Source of the DNA: JAWKWH01 sp965204295
Lineage (GTDB): Bacteria; Pseudomonadota; Alphaproteobacteria; Rhizobiales; Rhizobiaceae
Direction of reading: 5' to 3'
DNA: 64,000 bases
Assembly (NCBI GenBank): GCA_965204295.1
Contig: OZ241973.1
Coordinates: forward strand, 1,054,001-1,118,000
In this document: positions 25,852 through 34,595 of the stretch, one piece after another
Layout of the letters: each line of letters starts with the position of its first letter
How positions within the stretch are numbered: the first letter of the stretch is position 1
Program-made: the position numbers and the translations under genes
Notes under the pieces: generated by a model
The model's database searches: none
What the model was told of the DNA's origin: nothing
Seen by the model: only the letters and a program-made list of their open reading frames with translations

Positions 25852-26037
25852 ATGGAGGGGAAAACCTGCAATCGGTTCGTTTACGCCGACCCGCTCCTGA
25901 AACCGGACGCCGCGCCAAGCGATCCTGCGGGTTCGGGAGCGTTCAAGCTTCATCCATTCGAAATTCAGATTGCGTCCGGGCGGCGTGGGCGCGCGGAAAT
26001 ACAACGAATACACCAGCTCAAACAGGGAGAAGAGAAC

Positions 26038-26988
26038 ATGAAGCGTAGTACATTAATGACAACCGCGGCAGCGATGCTGATCGGCGTTCCGGCCTTCGCC
26101 GCGGACGTTGTGATTGGCGTGCCGAATTGGCCGTCGGTCGCCGCGACCGCAAATGTGTTGAAGGTTGTGATCGAAGACAATCTCGGCCTGGAGGTCGAAC
26201 TGCAGAATGGCACCAATCCGATCGTGTTCGAGGCGATGGACAAGGGTTCGATGCACGCGCATCCCGAGGTCTGGATGCCGAACCAGCAAAACCTCCACGA
26301 AACCTATGTCAAGGACAAGCAGACCGTCGCGATGAATCCGAACGGGGTTGAAGCTTTCCAGGGCATCTGTGTTCCACGGGCGATTGCGGACAGGCACGAT
26401 ATCAAATCGATCAATGATCTGACCGATCCGGACAAGGCTGGCATTTTTGACACCAATGGCGACGGAAGCGGTGAACTCTGGATTGGCGCTCCCGGCTGGG
26501 CGTCGACGAATGTGGAGAAGATTCGCGCCAAATCCTACGGCTATGGCGAAATCATGGAGTTGACCGAGTCGGATGAGGCGCTCGCCTACGCCAATCTGGA
26601 CAACGCGATCAAGGCAGGCAAACCATGGGTCGGCTTCTGCTACACGCCGCACTATGTGTTCGTGCTGCATGATCTGCAGATTCTCGAAGAGCCGCCGCAT
26701 GATCCCGCGGGCTGGAAAGTCGTTCAGCCGACCGACGATCCGGCATGGCTCGACAAGTCATCGGCGGCCATGGCATGGGATACGGCCTATCTTCACCTGC
26801 ACTATGCCAAGTCGGTCGAAGCGGATCACCCGGAAGTGGCGACGCTGTTTGCCAACATGAAGCTTGATACGGACACGGTGAGCGCCATGACCTATGCGCT
26901 CGTGGTCGACAAGAAAGATCCTGCCGAATATGCGAAAGAATGGGTCTCGGCCAACGAGGATCAGGTGCTTGGCTGGCTGAGTCAGTAG
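26038..26988 (+). CDS. Glycine-betaine/OpuAC-like ABC substrate-binding protein
   Basis: A 316-residue periplasmic receptor with a Sec signal (MKRSTLMTTAAAMLIGVPAFAA). The mature part (VVIGVPNWPSVAATANVLKV, then GSMHAHPEVWMPNQQNL and WVGFCYTPHYVF) is the OpuAC fold, whose aromatic cage binds quaternary ammonium compounds. GGGAGAAGAGA precedes the ATG. A terminator-like hairpin follows, so the receptor is probably made in excess over the ATPase and permease. Beside two ureohydrolases, a guanidino or betaine compound is plausible as ligand. Confidence 0.9.
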   Translation: MKRSTLMTTAAAMLIGVPAFAADVVIGVPNWPSVAATANVLKVVIEDNLGLEVELQNGTNPIVFEAMDKGSMHAHPEVWMPNQQNLHETYVKDKQTVAMNPNGVEAFQGICVPRAIADRHDIKSINDLTDPDKAGIFDTNGDGSGELWIGAPGWASTNVEKIRAKSYGYGEIMELTESDEALAYANLDNAIKAGKPWVGFCYTPHYVFVLHDLQILEEPPHDPAGWKVVQPTDDPAWLDKSSAAMAWDTAYLHLHYAKSVEADHPEVATLFANMKLDTDTVSAMTYALVVDKKDPAEYAKEWVSANEDQVLGWLSQ

Positions 26989-27004
26989 TATCTGGACGAT
27001 ATTG

Positions 27005-27031
27005 GCCGCCCGTCTCCGGCGGGCGGCTTTT
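27005..27031 (+). terminator. Intercistronic terminator-like hairpin
   Basis: GCCGCCCG (27005-27012) pairs with CGGGCGGC (27020-27027), followed by TTTT. It lies 16 bases after the binding-protein stop and 31 bases before the ATPase start. This is the usual place for a partial terminator that raises receptor expression over the membrane genes. Confidence 0.7.
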
Positions 27032-27062
27032 CATCTCCGATTGCCGCTTGGGAGGGCCGCAG

Positions 27063-28097
27063 ATGAGCGAGATCGTCGTCAGGCTGACGGACGTCTGGAA
27101 GGTGTTCGGGGTGGATGCGGACAAGGCGATGTCCGCCATCAAGGAGCGAAACCTCACGAAACCCGAAGTGCTGGACGAGTTCGGTTGTGTCGTAGGCGTG
27201 CAATCGGCGACTTTCGAGGTGCCGCGCGGAGAAATCTTTTGCATAATGGGACTGTCGGGATCCGGCAAGTCGACGCTGGTGCGTCACGTCAATCGTCTGA
27301 TCGAACCGACGTCGGGCAAAATAGAAATCCTCGGCCGAGACGTCAGCGCGATGTCCGAGTCCGAATTGCGCGCCGTTCGGGCAACGCAAATCGGCATGGT
27401 GTTCCAGCACATGGCGCTTATGCCGCATCGATCGGTTCGCGACAACGTCGCCTATCCGCTTGAAATCAGAGGCGTTCCCAAATCCAAACGCTGGGCTGTC
27501 TCGGACCATGCGCTTGAGCTGGTCAACCTGGTCGGCTACGAGGACAGGCTGCCGAAGGAGCTTTCGGGCGGCATGCAGCAGCGGGTCGGCATCGCGCGCG
27601 CACTGGCCTCGGATCCGGAAATTCTGTTGATGGACGAACCGTTCTCGGCGCTCGATCCGCTAATCCGCATGCAGTTGCAGGACCAGTTCAAGGCCTTGGT
27701 GGCGCAACTGAAGAAAACCACACTGTTCATTACCCACGATCTCGATGAAGCGATCCGGATCGGACACCGCATCGCCATCATGAAGGATGGCGTGATCGTT
27801 CAGATCGGATCGCCCGAGGAGATCGTCATGAACCCGGCCGACGATTATGTCCGGGACTTCGTTCAAGGTATTTCGAAACTCAAGCTGGTCAAAGCGCATT
27901 CCATCATGGAGCCGCTCTCGAAATTCAAGGGTGCGAAAACGGATGCGCCGCGAGCGGATGTCGGGGCTGACCTCGATCAACTGATCGATCATGCGGTGGG
28001 AACCGAATTGCCGGTCATCATCACCGAGAATGGCAGGGATGTCGGCGTGGTTACAAAGCCGCGCCTTCTGCGCGGCATTCAGGGAGGCAAGGAATGA
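27063..28097 (+). CDS. Quaternary-amine-type ABC transporter ATP-binding protein
   Basis: A 344-residue ATPase of the ProV/OpuAA type. It has Walker A GLSGSGKST, the Q-loop in GMVFQHMALMPHRSV, the signature LSGGMQQRVGIARAL, Walker B ILLMDEPFSALDP and the switch THDLDEA. The N-terminus (VWKVFGVDADKAM) and the C-terminal regulatory extension with a short CBS-like part (LPVIITENGRDVGVVT) also fit ProV. It energises import of the receptor's ligand at the cytoplasmic face. Its end overlaps the permease by 4 bases. Confidence 0.93.
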   Translation: MSEIVVRLTDVWKVFGVDADKAMSAIKERNLTKPEVLDEFGCVVGVQSATFEVPRGEIFCIMGLSGSGKSTLVRHVNRLIEPTSGKIEILGRDVSAMSESELRAVRATQIGMVFQHMALMPHRSVRDNVAYPLEIRGVPKSKRWAVSDHALELVNLVGYEDRLPKELSGGMQQRVGIARALASDPEILLMDEPFSALDPLIRMQLQDQFKALVAQLKKTTLFITHDLDEAIRIGHRIAIMKDGVIVQIGSPEEIVMNPADDYVRDFVQGISKLKLVKAHSIMEPLSKFKGAKTDAPRADVGADLDQLIDHAVGTELPVIITENGRDVGVVTKPRLLRGIQGGKE

Positions 28098-29680
28098 CCG
28101 ACACGACCGAAATGAAAGTCACGGCTGCTTCCGATATCGAAATCGATCGCGAGGCGCTTGATGCCTCGATTTCGGAATTTGCCGGTCAAAATGGCGCCTA
28201 CTACGCACCTGCATTTCACAAGATACATGAATCGACAGGATCGATTCCGACGACATTCAACCTCGCCGCGGCCCTTCTCGGTCCCGTGTGGGCGGCAATG
28301 CGGGGCGTATGGGGTTTCTTCTGGGGCTTCCTGATCCTTGAGATGATCGCGTGGGTTCAGATCGGCGGCGGCGGCTGGGGAAACCCTGGCGCCAAGTTCT
28401 CCGACCGGGCCGCCGCACAGTTGGACAGGGCGGAAGATTTTCTGGCGCGGGCCGAGCAAACTCGCGAAGCGGGTGAAGATCCGTCGCGTTTCGAAACCCT
28501 GGCGGCCAACATGACGAAAGCGGCCGAGCGAAGCCAACAGACGGCCGACGCGGCCAATGCCGAGGCCTTTTCCATTCTCGCGCTTGGCATCGTCCTGCTG
28601 ATCGTCTTCAAGGTCATTCAGGGTCTTTACGCCAATGTGGTCTACGAAAAACAGTATTCACGCTGGCGGATATCGCCGGAAGGGGTTGAATCGGGATTGA
28701 AAACCGCGAACCTCATTCTGGGCATCGTTCTTGTGGTGGCAATTGCGCCATTGACGATCTATAAATTCACCGTGGCCAGTCCGCTGGAGTTGCTGAACGC
28801 GTTTCCCGAAAAGGGGTTCAGCCATCTGTTTATCGACAATCCGAACGAGACGATCTTCACACAACTCGCCAACTGGCTCGAAGCCCGCATCGACGCGGCC
28901 GCGGTCGCCGGTCAAGGTGCGTTCGACAGCATTACGGCCGGGGTTCGTTCCATCCTCAATGCGATGACCCTGGCGCTCATCGTCACACCATGGCCGGTGG
29001 TGATGTTGGTGATCTGCGTCGTTGCGTGGCGGGCGGCGGGACCGCGTGTCGCCATCTTCACGGCGGCAGCGCTGGCCTATGTGGCGATCCTGGGTTATTG
29101 GGAAATCAGCATGGAAACCGTCGCGCTGGTTGGCGCGGCCGTGGTGATTTGCGTCGTGTTCGGCATACCGCTTGGCATCTGGTTCGGGAAGTCGCGACGC
29201 GCTTACAAAATTGCCGAACCGGTGCTTGACCTGATGCAGACGCTTCCGGCTTTCGTCTATCTGATTCCCATCATTGCGTTTTTTGGAACCGGTAATCCGC
29301 CAGGTATTCTCGCGACGATCATATTCGGCATGCCGCCGGTCATCAGATTGACGGCGCTAGGCATGCGCGGCGTGCCGGAGAGCATCAAGGAGGCGGCAAC
29401 CGCTTTCGGCGCTTCGCGCTGGCAAACATTGAAGGATGTTGAAATTCCGCTCGCCCTCCCGTCTATCATGGCCGGGGTCAACCAGACAATCCTGATGTGC
29501 CTGTCCATGGTGGTAATCATATCGCTGATCGGCGGCGGAGGTCTTGGCAAAGTCATTCTCGAAGCGCTTCAGTATGCGGCCAAGGGTCCCGGTCTGCTTG
29601 GCGGGTTTGCGATCCTGTTCTGCGCCATGGTGATCGACCGGATTGTGCAGGGCGCATTCAGGCGCGCCGATCAGGATTAG
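28094..29680 (+). CDS. ABC permease (ProW-like) with N-terminal DUF2628-like domain and coiled coil
   Basis: A 528-residue membrane protein. The C-terminal 280 residues are a standard ProW/OpuAB permease with the EAA loop near IKEAATAFGASRWQTLKDVE. The first 200 or so are unusual for a permease. They hold a DUF2628-like segment (YYAPAFHKIHESTG to LLGPVWAAMRGVWGFFWG), an Ala/Glu-rich coiled-coil stretch (DRAEDFLARAEQTREAGED onwards) and another membrane pair ending VYEKQYSRWR. Such N-terminal additions could anchor, sense or regulate the transporter. The gene is coupled to the ATPase by ATGA and followed by a strong hairpin. Confidence 0.87.
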   Translation: MTDTTEMKVTAASDIEIDREALDASISEFAGQNGAYYAPAFHKIHESTGSIPTTFNLAAALLGPVWAAMRGVWGFFWGFLILEMIAWVQIGGGGWGNPGAKFSDRAAAQLDRAEDFLARAEQTREAGEDPSRFETLAANMTKAAERSQQTADAANAEAFSILALGIVLLIVFKVIQGLYANVVYEKQYSRWRISPEGVESGLKTANLILGIVLVVAIAPLTIYKFTVASPLELLNAFPEKGFSHLFIDNPNETIFTQLANWLEARIDAAAVAGQGAFDSITAGVRSILNAMTLALIVTPWPVVMLVICVVAWRAAGPRVAIFTAAALAYVAILGYWEISMETVALVGAAVVICVVFGIPLGIWFGKSRRAYKIAEPVLDLMQTLPAFVYLIPIIAFFGTGNPPGILATIIFGMPPVIRLTALGMRGVPESIKEAATAFGASRWQTLKDVEIPLALPSIMAGVNQTILMCLSMVVIISLIGGGGLGKVILEALQYAAKGPGLLGGFAILFCAMVIDRIVQGAFRRADQD

Positions 29681-29701
29681 CGACTTGCGAAATCGGCGTT
29701 T

Positions 29702-29727
29702 GCGGCGGCAATTGACATTGCCGCCGC
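29702..29727 (+). terminator. Strong hairpin after the ABC importer operon
   Basis: GCGGCGGCAAT (29702-29712), loop TGAC, and ATTGCCGCCGC (29717-29727) pair perfectly, 21 bases after the permease stop. There is no T-run, so it may end transcription poorly or instead protect the 3' end of the message. Confidence 0.5.
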
Positions 29728-29792
29728 GAGCACGTCCTATCGTTCGCTGAGCGGGTGACGACTCCGGGCAAACGAACAAGAGACAGCAATTC

Positions 29793-30878
29793 ATGGCGGG
29801 AGACCATATCGGTCCATCCGATCGCCAACGGGAATTGGCGAACCTCAACTTCAAGGCGCTCTCGATCTTCATGATCGTCGCCGATGAGGGGTCAATGGTG
29901 GGGGCGACCAAGCGGTTGAAAATGAGCCTTTCGGGCGTTTCGCAACAGATAACAAACCTCGAAACCGCGCTCGGCGTGAAATTGTTTGACCGTCGCGCGC
30001 GCCCTATCGCGTTAACGCCGGCGGGAGTCTTGCTGCGGCATCACTCCGACAACATTGTCGATGTCGTCACAAAGGCGCAAATGGAGTTGGCTGAACTGTC
30101 GGTAACTTCATTGCCCGAGTTCAGGCTCGGTATCATCGACGACCTTGACGCCTCGATAACGCCTGACCTGGTCAGACTGTTTCAGACCGCGTATCCACGC
30201 TGTCTTATCAGCGCTTCAACGGGCCGGTCCGATCATTTGACGGACGCTTTCATTCGCAGGGACCTTGATGTTGTCGTATCCGGCCAATTGCCCCGTGACG
30301 GTCACCGGTTCGATGTTTTCCCGATTTTGCGCGAACCGTTCATGTTGGTCACCGCGAAAGGAGTTTTGAGTGCGCGACGCCCGATCATGGAGCAACTGGA
30401 ATCAATGCCTTTCATCGGCTTCAACGATTCCATGCCGCTGGGTCGTCTCGTAAGCCAGCAGTTTCGTCGGGTCGGAATGAAAGTGGAGAAGCGGGTAGCA
30501 TTTGATGCAACGCGCGCCGTTCACTCCACGATCGTCAAAAGCGGAGGGTGGACGGTTTCGACACCGCTGTGTGTGCTGGATACACCGCGGTGCGTTCCCG
30601 ACCTTGAATTCGCGCCGTTGCCATTCGCCGGATTTTCAAGGCGAATTTACCTGGTGAATCGAATCGGCGAACTGGGATCGCTGCCCAAGCGGCTCGCGGA
30701 ACTCTGTCAACAATTGATCCTGGAGCAACTGAAGCCGCAGGTCGACACGATCGCTCCGTGGTTATCGCGTCATTTCCATGCGGGCGAGGTGGGCGGATTT
30801 GCCGATGAAGTTGCGGATGCCGGGTTTCATTCCAATGCAGCGGGTCGCGCGCCAAGTCGGAATTACCTGCAAATATGA
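29793..30878 (+). CDS. LysR-family transcriptional regulator with an altered 3' end
   Basis: A 361-residue LysR protein: helix-turn-helix FKALSIFMIVADEGSMVGAT then LSGVSQQITNLETALGVKLF, followed by an effector domain (FRLGIIDDLDASITP, MPFIGFNDSMPLG). It reads to about residue 325 like a normal LysR protein (LKPQVDTIAPWLSRHF). The last 35 residues, up to SRNYLQI, overlap a histidine-kinase remnant in another frame, so the present stop was probably created by recombination or deletion there. It follows the importer operon by about 110 bases and may regulate it. Confidence 0.87.
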   Translation: MAGDHIGPSDRQRELANLNFKALSIFMIVADEGSMVGATKRLKMSLSGVSQQITNLETALGVKLFDRRARPIALTPAGVLLRHHSDNIVDVVTKAQMELAELSVTSLPEFRLGIIDDLDASITPDLVRLFQTAYPRCLISASTGRSDHLTDAFIRRDLDVVVSGQLPRDGHRFDVFPILREPFMLVTAKGVLSARRPIMEQLESMPFIGFNDSMPLGRLVSQQFRRVGMKVEKRVAFDATRAVHSTIVKSGGWTVSTPLCVLDTPRCVPDLEFAPLPFAGFSRRIYLVNRIGELGSLPKRLAELCQQLILEQLKPQVDTIAPWLSRHFHAGEVGGFADEVADAGFHSNAAGRAPSRNYLQI

Positions 30879-30996
30879 GCCATGAGGTCAGGACGCCGAT
30901 GAATGGCGTTCCCGGCATGGCGGAGCTTTTGGCGAAATCCCTGGCTTCTCAAGGATCGGCGCCGGCCGGTTGGAGCCTGATCCGGCACATTTCAAT
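30851..30996 (+). pseudogene. Remnant of a sensor histidine kinase (H-box and adjoining helix)
   Basis: One frame reads AKSELPANMSHEVRTPMNG and VPGMAELLAKS, the phosphoacceptor H-box (SHE-RTPMNG) of a hybrid-type HisKA domain. After an apparent deletion of about 25 codons a second frame continues GFSRIGAGRLEPDPAHFN, matching the DFSKIDAGRLELDPAPFN helix that follows in intact kinases. Nothing else of the kinase (ATPase domain, sensor) is nearby. It overlaps the 3' end of the LysR gene. Confidence 0.72.
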
Positions 30997-31022
30997 TCCT
31001 GTCACCGCATGTCCGTTGAGCA

Positions 31023-32468
31023 TCAGGGTTCAATCGCCAGCGTCCTCAAATACACAGTCAAGGCGAGGCGGTCTTCCCCGGAAGCGGCGTTATAGGAATC
31101 GCGCGACAGTCTTGCCTCTCCCTCGTGCGCTCCGATGATTTCGTCGATCGTGGCATGATCGTTGCGGTGCCCGTAAGGAACCGTGCTCGCCAGCCCCCAC
31201 AGTTCGGCGGTCATGAGGACGCCCGGTTCGACGCCCCGCCGAGACAGCCGCTCATTGGCCAGGGTCCCGTTCGCTTCGGCGACAAGGTGCCGTTTCAAAT
31301 CGCCGAAAAGCGGCACCAGGATCCGGCCTTTATCGTCCCGCGCAAGCGTCGGCGCCCATTCCAACGCCGACAGGTCATAGATAGCCGGCTCCGATATGTC
31401 GCCGGCGGACAATGTGCCCCGCGAATTCAGCGGACCCGGATCGGCGAATTTCAAGTCTTCCAGCGGCAGGGCGGGAATGTGGCACGAACCGCATCCCAGT
31501 TTCGTGAAAACACGACTTCCGCGTTCAGCGGCGCCCTTGCGTTGTTCGTCCTGCGGAATGAGCTGTGTGGGTGGCTTCAGCCCGGCCTGCCACGCAACCA
31601 TGGCCGAGACGTCCCCCCTCGAAATTTCCAGTTGCACGCCATCGCCGTCGAAATCAAGCGCTCCGGTTCGCGCAAATCCGAAGCGCTCTTCGGCCTGCAT
31701 GCCGTGGTGATGATTAAGGACATGGACGGTAATTTCGCGAAGCGAGACAAATACGCCTTTTTGCCCAAACGGCCTGATTGTCAAATCGTCATGGACGCCT
31801 TCAACTGCGGACGTATCGATTCGACCGTCGGCCAAAGCCTTTATCGTCCCGAAGCTCACGCCCTTGGTTTCGAGCGGCGCGGAGACCGCTATGCCCTGCT
31901 CGCGCGCCGTCACAATCGCGCCGTTGCGTAGCGAATGAAGTTCGGCGGTCATTTCGCGTGCAAGCAGTTCGATCAGGCCGGCGCCGAAAATGTGCGGCGC
32001 GCCCCGCCCGTTCGCAAGCGACGGACCCGGCATCGGGGACCGTTCGTCTTCCTTCGTCCCGGCGACGAAAATGCCGGTTGCAAGATCGCCCGCTCCGCCC
32101 GCGACAGGTTGATTGTGGCAATCCGAGCATGAATTGACATCCGGCCCGCCCGTGCGATCAAAGAGTTCTTCTGGGCGCGCAGCGCGGCTTGTCGGTACGG
32201 TTGACCGGGCCGCCAAAGGTCTTCCAACGCCGTCCGCCGGCGTGAATCTGGCGGTAAACAACTCCTCGCCGCGCCGGCGCAATTCTTCCAGAACCGGTGC
32301 AGGTAGCTCGCCTCGCAAATCGCGTTGATTTACATGCACCCGTATCGCCCGCTCTTTATTCGCGAAATCCTGCGCCGGGCACGGCACTGTCGCGAGAAAA
32401 GTCGAGATGAACAGCGCGCCGCAGCCGGCAATCCTGTTTGAAAACCGCGTGATGAAATTCACCGCCAC
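31023..32468 (-). CDS. Di-haem oxidoreductase/DUF1111-type c-type cytochrome
   Basis: A 481-residue exported protein with a signal peptide (ISTFLATVPCPAQ) and two haem-attachment motifs, CSDCH near residue 115 and CGSCH near residue 325. The fold matches the di-haem thiol-oxidoreductase/putative peroxidase family (PF06537). Some members are redox enzymes and others periplasmic electron-transfer proteins. No ATG is available; GTG at 32468 is taken as start (GTG at 32462 is also possible), after an AGG-like site. Its partner is not apparent, as the neighbours are an amidase and a LysR gene. Confidence 0.8.
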   Translation of the reverse strand: MAVNFITRFSNRIAGCGALFISTFLATVPCPAQDFANKERAIRVHVNQRDLRGELPAPVLEELRRRGEELFTARFTPADGVGRPLAARSTVPTSRAARPEELFDRTGGPDVNSCSDCHNQPVAGGAGDLATGIFVAGTKEDERSPMPGPSLANGRGAPHIFGAGLIELLAREMTAELHSLRNGAIVTAREQGIAVSAPLETKGVSFGTIKALADGRIDTSAVEGVHDDLTIRPFGQKGVFVSLREITVHVLNHHHGMQAEERFGFARTGALDFDGDGVQLEISRGDVSAMVAWQAGLKPPTQLIPQDEQRKGAAERGSRVFTKLGCGSCHIPALPLEDLKFADPGPLNSRGTLSAGDISEPAIYDLSALEWAPTLARDDKGRILVPLFGDLKRHLVAEANGTLANERLSRRGVEPGVLMTAELWGLASTVPYGHRNDHATIDEIIGAHEGEARLSRDSYNAASGEDRLALTVYLRTLAIEP

Positions 32469-32714
32469 CGCCTGCCGTTAAATCGAAGGCAGCTTATATC
32501 TTTGGAACTCAATGGCCAATCACGGCCGATTTGTCCCGCGGGACAGCGCACGACGTGGATTTTCGGCGCGCGGGACCGCGCCATCGGCCATAGCCCTTCC
32601 GCGCCGTACGCCCCGCCGGATATCCCGCGCCGGCGCCGACCGCCGGAGAAACGCGTTCTCAGGGCGAAAGTCCGGCAACCGGAAGCGAACCTGATTCCGA
32701 TACGCGATTGACCG

Positions 32715-34166
32715 TTATCGCGGATCGATCGGCGTAATTCCGGCATAACCGACCGCCTCTTCGATAGCTCTCGCCGCCGCCAGCAGCCTGGCTTCACCTC
32801 TTGGCGGCCCGACAAGCTGAATGCCGACAGGCATGCCGCTCCTTGTAAATCCGGCCGGCATTGACAGCGACGGCAGCGATGTCGTCGCGGAAAGAAAAGA
32901 AAATTTCAGCCAATCGACATAGGATTTCATTTTTTCACCCAGCACTTCGAGCGGGAATTCCTGTTCGACCGGTCCCGGCTCCAGACCCACAACAGCCGTG
33001 GCAAGGACATCAAAAGATTCCAGAAATTCGCGGCAGTTGTTATAAAGGATCGAACGGTTGCGTTCCGCGTCAACAATCCGGTCGGTGGACAGACTGCGCC
33101 CAAGATCGATATTCTCGGCCAGGGTTTTCTTGAAGTGGCGCTGGATTTCGGGCGGCAACCTGCCGGGTCCGGATTCCCAGAACAAGGCCCTGATTGCGAT
33201 GTATGTCGATTCCAGTTCCGGCAAATCCGGACAGGCTTCCTCGACATGGGCGCCACCCCGTTCCGCCCGCTCCAATGCGGAACGCATCACCTGTTCGATT
33301 TCGGGCTCCACTGGCGCAAAACCACCGAGTGTTGGAGCCCATGCGATCCGGACGCGAGCATCAGTCTGATGCACCGCTTTCTGGAAAGGTTCGACCGGCG
33401 CTTCGATCGTCAACGGCTGGCGCGGATCGTAACCGGTCATCGCATCAAGAAACAGCGCCGTATCCAACACATTTCGCGCCATCGGCCCTTGTACGCCGGC
33501 ATTCTGGAAAACCGCCTGCGGTGGTCCGCCGCCCGCCCTGCCAGGTGAAGGCCGCAGCCCGATGACGCCGCAATAAGCGGCGGGTGTTCTGAGCGATCCC
33601 GCCAGGTCCGATCCGTGACTGAGCCAGACTTCGCCGGTTGCCAATGATACCGCGGCGCCGCCGGATGAACCGCCCGCGTTTTTCCGTATGTCCCAAGGAT
33701 TGCGGGTCATTCCGAAAATATCGTTGAACGTATTGCCGCCAGCGCCCTGTTCGGGCGTATTTGTCTTACCCGCAACGATGGCTCCGTTGCATTCAAGCCG
33801 ATCTACAAGCGGATCATTTTCCTTGGCGATGAAATCCTTGAATCCCTTCGTTCCGAATGTGGTCCTGACACCGGAAACGTTGGTCAAGTCCTTAATCCCA
33901 ATTGGTAATCCAGCCAGCCAACCGGGATTGCCGTGACCGTCGGCATTCAGGAGTTCCAGTTTGGCGATCTTTTCGCGGGCGCGGTCCGCACAAACCGTGA
34001 CAACCGCGTTCACGTCGGATTCGACCTGCTCTATTCGAGTGAGGCTGGCTTGGAGCAGTTCCGTTGGTTTTATTTCGCGGTTGCGAAGCAGCCTGACCGC
34101 CTCGGATGCGGTGAGTTTGCAAAGTTCCGGACCGGAATATTCTATCTCGGGCGCATTTGGCGGCAC
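32715..34166 (-). CDS. Amidase (amidase-signature family)
   Basis: A 483-residue amidase with the Ser-cisSer-Lys triad: the Lys in GLPIGIKDLTNVSG, the glycine-rich GGSSGGAAVSLATG, and the nucleophile region HGSDLAGSLRTPAAYCG. Members hydrolyse carboxamides to acid and ammonia; AtzF-, GatA- and aryl-amidase-like enzymes share this signature. The GTG at 34166 follows AAAGGAAA. It could in principle hydrolyse amides made by the nitrile hydratase 25 kb away, but it is not linked to it. It lies 12 bases after the mutT stop, so it may be co-transcribed. Confidence 0.9.
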   Translation of the reverse strand: MPPNAPEIEYSGPELCKLTASEAVRLLRNREIKPTELLQASLTRIEQVESDVNAVVTVCADRAREKIAKLELLNADGHGNPGWLAGLPIGIKDLTNVSGVRTTFGTKGFKDFIAKENDPLVDRLECNGAIVAGKTNTPEQGAGGNTFNDIFGMTRNPWDIRKNAGGSSGGAAVSLATGEVWLSHGSDLAGSLRTPAAYCGVIGLRPSPGRAGGGPPQAVFQNAGVQGPMARNVLDTALFLDAMTGYDPRQPLTIEAPVEPFQKAVHQTDARVRIAWAPTLGGFAPVEPEIEQVMRSALERAERGGAHVEEACPDLPELESTYIAIRALFWESGPGRLPPEIQRHFKKTLAENIDLGRSLSTDRIVDAERNRSILYNNCREFLESFDVLATAVVGLEPGPVEQEFPLEVLGEKMKSYVDWLKFSFLSATTSLPSLSMPAGFTRSGMPVGIQLVGPPRGEARLLAAARAIEEAVGYAGITPIDPR

Positions 34167-34178
34167 AACGCGTTTCCT

Positions 34179-34595
34179 TTAGAGCAGGTCGATCAGGATC
34201 GGTATCACGGGTTCGTCCGCGGGAGGCATTGGATAGTTCCGCATGTCTCCGGGTCGAATCCACTTCAGAATCTGGGCCTCCCTCGGTGTCGGCACCCCCC
34301 AAAACCGCCGGCAAACGAAGAGCGGCATCAGGAGATGAAACCGTTCATAGGAATGACTTGCGAATGTGAGCGGCGCAAGGCAGGCGATCCTGGTCTCGAT
34401 ATCGAGTTCTTCCTTCAGTTCACGAATAACGGCCCGCTCGGGTGTTTCTCCGGCTTCGACCTTGCCACCGGGAAACTCCCACATGCCGGCCAGGGTTTTC
34501 CCTTCCGGGCGCCGGGCCAGCAGAACCCGATTGTCCGCGTCGACTAGCGCGCAGGCCGCAACGAGCAGGAGCGGCTTCTCCACATTCGGCTTCAA
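34179..34595 (-). CDS. mutT: 8-oxo-dGTP diphosphatase-like Nudix hydrolase
   Basis: About 138 residues with a complete Nudix box, GKVEAGETPERAVIREL then KEELDIE. The N-terminal LLLVAACALVDADNRVLLAR and the WEFPGGKVE lead-in are typical MutT features. It sanitises oxidised nucleotides. I chose the TTG at 34595 because it overlaps the GNAT stop by 4 bases and gives the usual MutT N-terminus; an ATG at 34619 would add eight residues and overlap by 28 bases with no ribosome site. It lies in the conserved argJ-secA block. Confidence 0.85.
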   Translation of the reverse strand: MKPNVEKPLLLVAACALVDADNRVLLARRPEGKTLAGMWEFPGGKVEAGETPERAVIRELKEELDIETRIACLAPLTFASHSYERFHLLMPLFVCRRFWGVPTPREAQILKWIRPGDMRNYPMPPADEPVIPILIDLL

